This document shows positions 43,001 to 55,000 of a stretch of DNA of 64,000 nt, one piece after another. How positions within the stretch are numbered: the stretch's first letter is position 1; each line of letters opens with the position of its first letter. Below the pieces are notes generated by a model. It saw only the letters and a program-made list of their open reading frames with translations, searched no databases and was not told the DNA's origin. The position numbers and the translations under genes were made by a program. This DNA is from Maniola hyperantus. Taxonomy: Eukaryota; Arthropoda; Insecta; Lepidoptera; Nymphalidae. The stretch lies in assembly GCF_902806685.2 (NCBI RefSeq), contig NC_048557.2, positions 1,984,001-2,048,000 of the forward strand. The letters are read 5' to 3'.

Positions 43001-46000
43001 CGTCTTTCGGAGCGAGGTCGCCATTCTAGCACCTTGGGACCCCAATGTTTATCGGTTGTATGAACTATGTGCCCTGCCTTTTTAGCAGCAATTTATAGCA
43101 TAACTAATTTGTACTGAACAGAGAAATCTATCTAATTTGTAATGGACAGAGAAAGCAATAAAATTGATCTGACTGACTTACTGACTGATCTATCAACGCA
43201 CAGCTCAAACTATTGGACGGATCGGGCCGAAATTTGGTACGCTGATAAAGCTTTTCGCATGATGACCTCCAAACTTAATTTCGAAGAAGGCACGCAATGA
43301 TGATGATGATGATAGAATATTGAACATAGGTACGTTCACGTATACCTCATTCAGCAGTGGCGTGCAGGTCATAGAGGCATAAATGCACTGCTTACCCCAG
43401 TTGTATATTTTTCATTATGACCTGCCAGTAAACAGGTTCCTACCTAACTAATGCCTACCCTGGCTTCAAATCCTGTGCACGCCACTGCCATTCAGTGAGT
43501 TGTGACTTGTGCCCAATGCAAAGTAATTTAAGGTCCCTATAACCCTCCTGTTTTCACATTGGTCGCGGGGCCTGAGATCAAATCAGTCATATTAGTGTTT
43601 CCGGTACTGGTAGGTACACCGAACATATCCACGCATTCAGAGCAGAACGCACTTGTTAAATCACTCGCGATAATCTGTGCTACTATATAGCAGCAGGCAA
43701 TGATTCAGGTGAACATCCGGTATGCATTGTTTTTACGTTTTAATCGGCGGTTGTTTAGCTATTTATTGGTAGTTTGATATTTTATGTGCAGTTAAAGGTT
43801 TATCTATTAATTATTATTAGATAACATACGTACGAGTACTATTAGCGTATTGGCATAATATATTAAGGCTGATACACACCTGCGCACGCGCACGAATCGT
43901 TCACACAATGTGAATCAGCTGGAGTGATTCACGTGCATGTTGTACAAGTTACGGCTTGCACGCGTTCTTGAATTTTTTGGAAGTGAGTGACATGAAATAA
44001 ATATAAGTAAATATGCGTTACATGCACGTGTGCACAGAAACGATGCGCGTTGTGTGCATGGTTCGTGCGTGTGCGCAAGTATGGATGCACCTTTATAACT
44101 AGAGTAAAACAAGACTAAATTGGGCATATTTAGCATCAATTAACTCTGCAGTTTTGGTAGTTTTAATTTGTTTACTGCACAACTACTTGACGAAAAATTT
44201 ATTCTAGCCATAATGTGTACAACATTAAACAAAACCAAAGGACACCAGTAATCATCATGATCAACCCATAGCCTGCCACGCTAGAGCAGACACCACACAC
44301 TTTTGGGATCATTATGGCGAAATAAGGTGTACTCAAGATGTTTTCCGTCACTGTTACAGCAGTGATATTTAAATTTACAAGACAAGCCTATTTTGCAAAA
44401 CAAAATAAATTCTGCGAGTGAACTTATTCAATCAATCAAAATTTATTTTGCCATGTGGGAAACAGTTGTTTTACAACGATTAAAATCATTACGAATTTAC
44501 ATACACAAATAACGCGACGATGCGCGACGTGCTCGCTCAAACGTAATTATCTCTAATTTGGTTGTAACATGCAATTACAGGGACAATAGTGACGTCCAAA
44601 CTCATACTTGGAGGCGTCCATAATTGACGAGAGCGCCAACGTATTGATTGTGTTAAACGGTAACGGCTAAACAACGTCATAGGTATCTAACTCATCATAA
44701 CTCATTGATCCCTTCGTTCAGAGCTTGAGCACATCTACTCGTGCGGCTTGAGCTTGCGTGGATGTATAACTGGGTATTTGACTCCAATTTTTTATTACTT
44801 TATTATAAACTAGAATAAAAATAATGACGTAAACTGAAAAAAACTAATTAAATCGATCAAATAACAAAAAAGTTATAAGCATTTAAATATTTCTGATTAG
44901 ACAAAGATAGCGATACAGCGTTTTGACGTCACACCTACTAATGCCATAGTAGCTTTGTGCGGTTTCAAACAAATTTTCGTTTTGCAAGAAAGGGATAGAA
45001 GACCCTCCCACTCCAAAATTAAAATGCCTGTAACTTTGTAAATCTTTGTCGGATTTTAATATTTTTTTCAGTGTACGTCATTATTTTTATCCTAGTTTTA
45101 TAAAGTAGTAATATTTATCAAATTCAAAAGAACCTATGCAAATACCGTAGTCTTTAATTAGGCTATGGAAGATCCCCCACTAGGTAGACGGACGACGTCA
45201 GGCGAATCGCAGGTAGCCGTTGGATGGCGGCGGCGCAAGACCGTGGCGTATGAAAGTCCCTACAAGAGACCTATGTCCAGCACTGGACGTCTATCGGTTG
45301 ATGATGATACTTTATCACGATTAAATAAAAGATGAGGGTAGATATTTCTAATGTGATGTGTAAATCTGTAAAGTCTCTGTAAATCTGTTAAGATGGGCAT
45401 ACGGACAAATGCTAATTCACCGAAGACTCGTGCGGTTAATAATTGAATTTGACAAGTCATTTAAGAAAAAGAAACCATTTCTCCAAAAAAAAGAACGGCT
45501 ACAAAGCTTACCGAAGAAGAGATTTTCTTAAGTCTTATGCAAATTTTTCCGTTGCCCGCTCTATATTTAAGTTAACCAATCTCTTTGAAAACTGGTTAAA
45601 ATTAACAAGCATGTTCTATATAAGTAGATACGTACAATTTTACGATTATTTGCATTTTATTTACTCGACGATCTTTGCTTATTTAATGCGCCGGCTCGGC
45701 GACCTTTTTCATCAATGTTTATTGAAAAGTTTTTATTTTAAAAGCCGATTTACGTAAAAGAGACCCTGATACAATTATTGCAAAATTGTTTTTTACAATA
45801 TGGAGAGAAATAGCTTTTAAAATAAACAAGTCGTTTATATTGAATTACCTATGTTTATACAATTTTCCACATTCTTTTATTATTTATCGATATTGATTTA
45901 AATTACTGTAATTACGATTCATAAGTAGGTACGAGTAGGTATGTTACCAAATATGTAGTTTAAACGCTTTCTACATTTTCAATATTCATTACTAGTCAAT

Positions 46001-49000
46001 TACCCATATTATAAATGTGAAAGTGTGTTTGTTTGTTGGTTTGTCGTTCAATCACGTCGCAACAGAGCAACGAATTGACGTGATTTTTTGCATGGGTATA
46101 GTTAAAGACCTCGAGAGTGACATAGGCTACTTTTTATTCTGGGAAATCAAAGAGTCCCCACGGGATTTTATTATATATATTTTATTTATATTTATATTTG
46201 GATATTGGATACACTAAACAAAAATATAATTTATGCGTTCGCGTATACCAGAACCTAACAGCTGTTGGAGCTTTCGCGGGAAGTATCGATATTATGTCAT
46301 TCAGCGGAGAAGTGGGTGCTACGCCATATGACGTCACGAGGGCTCTCCCACGCGTATGACTAACTGCATGTGTAGTGGCCATGCTGACGGTCAATGAAGC
46401 GATTAAGCCCACGCGATAGCGATATAGATCTGACCGGTACCGATTTATCTCACCATCGACCTACAGCGGTCATTAACTAACAATCTCGTTATCTAATCGA
46501 TGTCGAAAACTATAGCTTTGCACGTGCCTTTCACATCGTTCGAAAATCGATGGGAAAACACCTGTGTTTCACATTTATCCTCAAGGATTAAGGATAGAAC
46601 AGTAAACTTAGAAGTTTCTAATTCATATAAAGTTATACAGAGTGCAGCAGAGTAGTGGGTGCTACGCCATATGACGTCACGAGGGCTCTCCCACGCGTGT
46701 GACTAACTGTATGTGTATAGTGCTAGTGGCCATGCTGACGGTCAATGAAGCGATTAAGCCCACGCGATAGCGATATAAGATCTGACCGGTACCGATTCAT
46801 CTTACCGTCGACCTACAGCGGCCATTAACTAACAATCTCGTTACCAAATACGATGTCGGAAACTAAGCACGTGCCTTTCACATCGTTCGAAAATCGATGG
46901 GAAAACACCTGTGTTTCACATTTATCTTCAAGGATTAAAGAATAACGATAGAACAGTAAACTTAGAACTTTCTAATTTCAATAAAGTTATACGCATCATC
47001 ATCAACTACCCATCGCCGGCTCACTACTGAGACTGACGCTCCTCTCAGATCACACTGGCCAATTGACAGATTTTACACACCTTTAAGAATATTAATGAAG
47101 AATTCTCAGGTATGTGCAGGTTTCCTTACGATGTTTTCCTTCACCGTTAAAACAAGTGATATTTAATTTCTTAAAACGCACATAGCTCCGAAAAGTTAGA
47201 GGTTAGTACCTGGGGGCTGAGATCGAGCGCCGGACCCTCTGAATAGCATCTGATCTAACTGTTTTTTTTTCCATTTTTTATCAAAATAAAGTAACACAGA
47301 AAAAATTATCATGGTCATAATAATTTAATGAGGTTTTATCACTGATACTTGACTTTAATATCATGCTTATCGATTTTATCATGACCTTAAGATTACTTAT
47401 TTAAATTCGCACCTATACCTTACCTACGCGACTAGTCCTCACTACCTACAATATAATCGAATGATAGATAGTTTATCAAAATAAATGATATTGATTACAA
47501 ATCGTAATCTGCTTGTAATCTGCGATTGGGACTCGGGAGCCTAGCTTCCAATAAATCAATTTATTAGTGTTTTATACTGCTTGGTATACCATCTAGTCCA
47601 CTATGAAATTAGAATTCGAAAAAGTTTCGTGAATTGTCAGATTTGATCAATGACGAAAGTACTAAAATTTGAGCAATGAGCCATGGCCCATGAATCATAA
47701 GACGCATCACGCAGTATACTTGAACTAAAATTAGCTGATCGCGTCAAGATTTCTGCTATTACGTTCCAAAACGCGAACAGTTGACGTAGGTCTTGCAGAT
47801 GCTTTACTTTTAGCGTTTCGTATCTCCAGGGAAACCCTCACTTTTTCCGATCATGTGTCCAGGCATGAAGGTTTATCCATAAGAACGACTAGTGGTGTAT
47901 GGGAAAATCTAAGGCACCAGAGTACGCGGCAGATCGCCCAAGATGGACGGATCAAATATAAAGGCTATAACAGAAATCCTATTATATACGAGTGTGCAAG
48001 AAAGGCAACCGTCAGGAAGAAGTGGAAACGGATTCTCAAACGAGCCACAACTGAAATGACAACCACGACCAGTCTGCCAAGACTATGGTGCCTAAGAAGA
48101 ATAAGAAGAAAAGCGAGTAACTGCCGAGTTTCTCAGTTACATCTGCTTTACGGTGGTAGAATCTTGACATCTCACACATCAGTACCCAACAAACAAACAC
48201 ACTTTCGCATTTATAATAATAAATGCGAAAGTGTGTTTGTTTTTTGGTTTGTCCTTCAATCACGTCGCTACGGAGCAACGAATCAACGTGATTTTTTGCA
48301 TGGGTAAAGATAAAGAGCTGGAGAGTGACATATAGGCTACTTTTTATCCCGGAAAATCAAAGAGTTCCCACGGGATTTTCAAAACCCTAACTCCACGCGT
48401 TCGAAGTCGCGGGCATCAGCTAGTCAATAAATATTTTTCATTCATTCATTCACAACTGTGCCGAGTTTTTGAAGTGAGAGAAATTAGCGCAGTTAACACA
48501 TTAACAATTTACAACCCGGTAGTTACTGCCGGCGTAAAAAAAGTAAGAGCGTCTCGAAATATTTTTCTTGTTAACAAACTGTTGGATGACGCAAACTTCT
48601 AAATTTCTGGTCTGGTCTGGTGGGAGGCTTCGGCCGTGGCTAGTTACCACACTACCGGCAAAGCCGTGCCGCCAAGCGATTTAGCGTTCCGGTACGATGC
48701 CGTGTAGAAACCAAAGGGGTATGGGTTTAATAAAAACTGCCATACCCCTTCCAGGTTAGCCCGCTATCATCTTAGACTGCATCATCACTTACCACCAGTT
48801 GAGATTGCAGTCAAGGGCTAACTTGTATCTGAATAAAAAAATATAAAATAAACTTTCTTTGCTGGTATAAAATGTTATTTTCTTTGTGCGAACGATATCT
48901 GTCGCCACTCTTCGCTTCAGGGGGCCTTCTTTGCCGCAAAGTGCCGCGCGAAGGCAGCGCGACTGCAGCGCTGCTTTGTAAATCCAAATAATTTCGATCA

Positions 49001-52000
49001 ATGAACTGATGCGCGGCCGCAGCGCGGGTGTAGCATTGCTGTCGCGCGTTTTTATTTATATGGATTTATAAAATCTGCATGCCAAATTTCAGCCCGATCC
49101 GTCCAGTAGTTTGAGCTGTGCGTTGATAGATCAGTCAGTCAGTCACCTTTTCCTTTTATATATTTAGAAGATTATTCATGCTAAGCAGGTACTATTGTAG
49201 GTACTCCTTTGGATAGTCAAGTTATCCATACATACTAATACATATTATAAATGCGAAAGTGTGTCTGTCTGTCTGCTAGCTTTTCACGGCCCAACAGTTT
49301 AACCGATTTTGATGAAATTTGGTACAGAGCTAGCTTATATCCTTTGGCCTTCCCCAGGATATAAGCTAGCTCTGGACATAGGCTACTTTTTATCTCGGAA
49401 AATCAGAGAGTACCCACGGGATTCAAAAAACGTAAATCCACGCGGACGCATTCGCGGGCATCATCTAGTAGGTAATAATGGCGATAATTTTAATCACGTA
49501 AGCTTTAAACTAAAGTTACGAGGGTTCCAAACGCACCCAGGTCTGAGAAGAGCTCACAACAATCTCAGCCGGGTATTCTTTTTATTATCACCGCTTCACT
49601 TTAGGTATAGCGACTATACTAAACCAAATAGAAAATAGTACAATAGCTGAAGCGTAGGCTTCACGAAAAACGTCAGCCTTCACGGTCGGCCGCCGCGCCG
49701 GTTGCGTCTGAAAAACCGCGCCAAAAACTTTCCACTTCTGTACGCTTAGTATAAGATTTTACGTCTCACCAACGTTGCTAGAATTCGAGAGTCGAAACAC
49801 AATAACGTCAACGTAAAATGGACCTAAAGACCGTTACATTGAAGACGAAAATTCAATGCCACTAATTTTAATTTCGCAACGTTTCCGCTTGGAGCGCTGG
49901 TTGTAGATGACGTAGACAAATTTGAGCTTAAAAACAAGGCCATTAATATCCAGTTTACTTATAACGCGGAAGTGTTTCGACATTCGAATACTATCAACGT
50001 TGGTGAATGGTGATACATAAATTCTCGTACTAAGAGTACAGAGCGGCTCATTGGGTACTTGCGAGTTACGCGTAACAACATAACACACAGACCGACACAC
50101 TGACATAGATATGCACGGCCTTTACATACCGCGGCATCAAGAAAATGCCTTAAAAGTTCCTGCGACCTCCGATTACGAGTTCTTACAATGTAACCTCCCT
50201 TGTAATGGGATTAATATCTACACTTCTACACTTCTACACTAGAATATTATAAAGAGGCAAAGGGGTTTCAATATTTGCCTGACCTACGTATAGTACGCGA
50301 CAGGTCGAAATGGCAATCGGGGTATGAGGCGGGGGATGTCCCGCATTCCTGCAATATCCCGCACCAGGTTAGCGCGGGGCATCCCCACCCCGATTGCCAT
50401 CTCGACCTATCGCGTACTATACATGTCCGCCATTTTCTTTTTTAGGGTTCCGTACCTCAAAAGAAACAATGGAACCCTTATAGGATCACTTTATTATCTT
50501 TGTCTGTCTGTCAAGAAACCGTACCCCGTACTTCTCGTTAACCTAGAGCCATGAAATTTGATAAGTTTAGTAGGTAGGTACACGTAAGGAAAATCAGAAA
50601 ATCGTGAATTTGTGGTTACATCACAAAAAAAATTGAAATGTGTTCATGAACAAATAATTCGTTTTTCAACGTTCAAAATAAGATAACTATACCAAGAGGG
50701 GTAGTATTAGGCAGGTATATGAAAGGGCTTTACCTGTACATTCTAAAAAAGGATTTTTATTTATTTTTATGCATTACTAGCTGATGCCCGCGACTTCGTC
50801 CACGTGGATTTAGGTTTTTTAAAAATCCCGTGGGAACTCTTTGATTTCCGGGATAAAAGTAGCCTATGTCACTCTCCAGGTCTACCCATATAACTATACC
50901 CTATACCCATGCAAAAAAATCACGTCAATCGCCACCAACAAACCAACAAATAAACAGACTTTCGCATTTATAACATGGGTAGTGATAGTTTTTGATTTAT
51001 CGTGCAAAATGTCGAAAAAATACGACTGCAGTACGGAACCCTCGTTGCGCGAGTCTGACTCGCACTTGGCCGGTTTTTTTTAAGCTGTGTTAAAAATACT
51101 GCGAACTGAGTTAACGTTTCACAGTGATGAGTTCTGACAATGAAACTTTATTAAATTAAACGTGTTTAGGTGCATCCTTGACTTGATTAGATGACCACAT
51201 CACCACTCTAGTGAGCCACAAGCGATCGTTACGTCAGTACCTCAGCGTGGGACGGAGCCGGCTGGCCAGGGCTCACTGGGTCAAGAATAGGGCAACCAAG
51301 GCCAAGGGCGGGGGTGAAACCGTTTACTTAATAATATAATAACGCTAGAAAGGTAGAATTTAACGATTTTATTTATATCCAAATAGCTTATGCTCGCGAC
51401 TTCGTCCGCGTGGACTACACAAATTTCAAACCCCTATTTCACCCCCTTCGGTGTTGAATTTTCAAAAATCCTTTCTTAGCGGATGCCTACGTGATAATAG
51501 TAGCTGCATGCCTCAGCCCGATCCGTCGAATAGTTTGAGCTGTGCGTTGATAGATCAGTGAGTCAGTCAGTCACCTTTTCCTTTTGTATATATGTATTTA
51601 GACAACGTTACGAGTGATTAAATAATATGATATTTACATTTTCCTGTGCCAATCGGGTAATCCACTAGGTGGACAAACGACATCAAACGAGTCGCAACTC
51701 GCAGAGACTGCAGGGAGCCGCTGGAGTCATGCAATTCGTTTGATGTTGACTGCAACTCGTCTGATGTTGTTTGTGATTCCGGAGAGATACGATTTAGTAC
51801 CTAATCAGATTTCAAAATTGCTAGGTGTGGATCTTTACTATGGTACTGATTTGCGATTGAATTTTGGGCTTGTCAATGGGAATTTAGGCAACTCTATTGA
51901 AAAGTTTGTCAATCGCGTAACAAATAACAATGCTATCGTTATTATGGGTGGAGAGTGACATAGGCTTCTTTTTATATCGAAAAATAAAAGAGTTCCCGCG

Positions 52001-55000
52001 GGATTTTTAAAAACCTAAATCCACGCGGTTGATAGATCAGTCACTCACCTTTTCCTTTTATATATTTATATAAAACTGACTATCTTGACTGATCTATCAA
52101 CGCACAGCTCAAACTACTGGACGGATCAGGCTGAAATTTGGCATGCAGATAGCTGTTATGACGTAGGCATCGGCAAAATTCAACCTCTAAGGGGGTGAAA
52201 TAGGAGTTTGAAATTTGTGTAGTCCACGCGGACGAAGTCGCGAGCATAAGCTAGTCAAATATAACGCAATAAACTTTATAATCATAAATTTCATATTTGT
52301 TACAAACCTCATCCAGAAATGTTGATCATCCTCCAACCAAAGATCCATTATACGTTGATATCACATACAAAACAACTCAATATGCGAATAAAAACTAAGC
52401 AACTCTCAAAACAGATGAGTCATAAGAACACATTGATTTTCTGTATACTTTTGATGAAACCAAAACACTAGGAATACATAGAATAGGCACGTATAAAGAG
52501 CCCGAAGGCCGCGAAAACATTGCGAGTCCCGAAGGCGCCACAGAGATCGGAGGCTGCGATGCGTCACCATTTAACAGTGCCAGTAATAAGTACTGGATTC
52601 GCCCACGCGCACTAACCACTTCACTAGGATTCCGAGGAATGCGTCCACAGTCCTAATAATTAGGCTAAAGACAAATCAAGCGAAATTCCGCTGTAATACA
52701 ACATATTGATGCGCTAACAAGATGCTGAAGATAAATTCCGTACATAGATTTCTACTAGTTTCACATTAAAGCCAGCGAAAGCATTATGAGAAGAGTTTCT
52801 TGATGAAGTGAAAAATCTGATAAAAGTCCATCCAATGACTGATTGCAGATAGCTTTGAAGTATCAAAAAAAAAACGATTTCTGCTATATTTGTCCCTAGC
52901 CTAAAGTATGAAAGCCTTATTCGCAATGACATTCATAACATAGCCAAGTGGGTCCATGTAAAGCTACACATAGTTCACTCTGTCGCATACTACCAGTATT
53001 TACAATAGCTATCATAAAAAGGTACAGTTTGTAAGTTTTGATATAAGGGGGGTAGGGAACTAACGATCCGATTCTAAACATTCTTCCACTGATAGATAGC
53101 TATGTTATCCCTGAGTGAGTAAATTATCTCGAAAATATGCACATTTTCCTTTAGGACATGCGGATGAAGTCGCGTGCAAAAACTAGTATTGTGTACAGAG
53201 CGCACTTGTTTATTTTCACACTTCATGAACACCATCACTACTTAGTCTACTTACATCACAAAGTTTAGGTAATAAACACAACAAATAGAACAATTAAGGT
53301 CAGAAACCAATCCCGAAGAGCCTCAATAATAAAGAACCTTATTTACAATGACATTCAAAACATATCCACGTGACTCCATCATCCATGGGTAGAGATAAAA
53401 CGCACTCGGCACTTTCTATGATACACCCTTGAAAACAAGTTTTGAAGTAAACAAACATACGCATCATTGGCTTTTCAATGGCATTGCGGTTTCACAATAT
53501 ACAAATTATATTTGACAGATATATGCAAACTCCAGAGGTACGTTTTGATTACTTGAGACCTTCTCAAGGTTATCAATTAATGGTTACTTTTGAATGTCCG
53601 CAAATAAGGTTCCAAAATATATAGGCCAAATTCATTTTACGCACATACTACGTAAGAAATCGTATGCAGTTACTGACAAGTCGCATCTCAATCAAGGTAT
53701 TGATATTTCCACACAATTTGATATTGATGCTTATTGCTTACTAAGCGTGTGCGAAAAATGGATTATTTCCGGGCCCCTAGATCAGATAGATCTGGTTCCC
53801 GAACTGGAAATGTGCTGTAAAATGATTTCCACACATGCGCTTTCAGCAAGAATTACTATCGACTTTCTTGTCGTCACACTCGGTTAATACTGGCCGAAGT
53901 AACGATCAGCTTTCTGCCTAAAATGGGCCATGTGTGCCAAATATTCAAATTACGAAGATTGGTACAGTCAAGTGAGAAACATGATTATCTTTGAAAAAGT
54001 TTCATTAGATAACGCAATTTTGCATCGAGCTTATAAGATGAAACTGTATTTATTTTTAATACCCTATTGTTTTGAACACAGGAGAATACTTAATATTTTT
54101 TAGATTTTGAGAAACAATGCTTGCAAATACTTCCGTGTGGGTTTAGATTTTAAAAACTCAGTGCTAGCTCCAGTAATTGAAATCTAAATATATAAAAGGA
54201 AAAGGTGACTGACTGACTCGCACAACTCAAAACGCACGTACCAACGTATCAACGCACAACTCAAACTACTAGACGGATCGGGCTGAAAGGCATGCAGATA
54301 GCTATATGATAGATAGATATATGACGTAGGCACCCGCTAAGAAAGGATTTCTGAAAATTCAACCCCTAAGGGGGTGACCTAGGGGTTTGAAATTTGTGTA
54401 GTCGACGCGGACGTAGTCGCGAGCATAAGGTAGTAAAAGTGAAAATATAAACATAGGAACATAGCAAAGAAGAGGACAATAGGTAACAAAGTAATGTTTG
54501 ACTTTGTAGTTACAAGCATGACAATATTGTTAACACGTCTTTACAATACAAGAAACTTATACGAGCATATATACGGGGCAGCTAGTATAGAAATAAATTA
54601 GATCACGTTTATAGTAACTATTCATGTTTAACTATAATCATAAATTAAATTATACCTATTAAAATGTTAGTCCATATTATTATCAAAAATATAGACACCG
54701 AAGTCGTGCGTTAAGTACCCTACAATAAATCATGATTACAATATAAAGCTTTTCAAAATGAAACAATTAACATTTTCTGTTTTATTCGATCGTGCCCCGA
54801 GTCTACACAAATCAAAATAATTTCTCATGCAACGGGAAGTGGGTCAGAGTTCAAGCATGACAACCTATTATCTAGATGGGAATCCGATAAACAAAAGAAA
54901 AGGGGTTTTCGAATCGATACGCGACGATTGATCAAACGATCTGAATTGAATTTATGGAAGTGACCTGTTAACCTAATAAGTATAGGAAGATGAATTAAAA

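Noticed and set aside
45443..45757. 104-codon plus-strand frame in the kinesin intron
   Set aside because: Rich in Phe, Leu, Lys and Tyr, as expected of random AT-rich DNA. No motif.
47855..48307. 150-codon frame as a host gene
   Set aside because: The second half is Helitron-like sequence and the first half looks at best like a retroelement remnant. No splice structure or conserved domain is recognised.
53594..53887. 97-codon frame in the kinesin intron
   Set aside because: No family resemblance, no splice context and AT-rich codon use. Likely chance.
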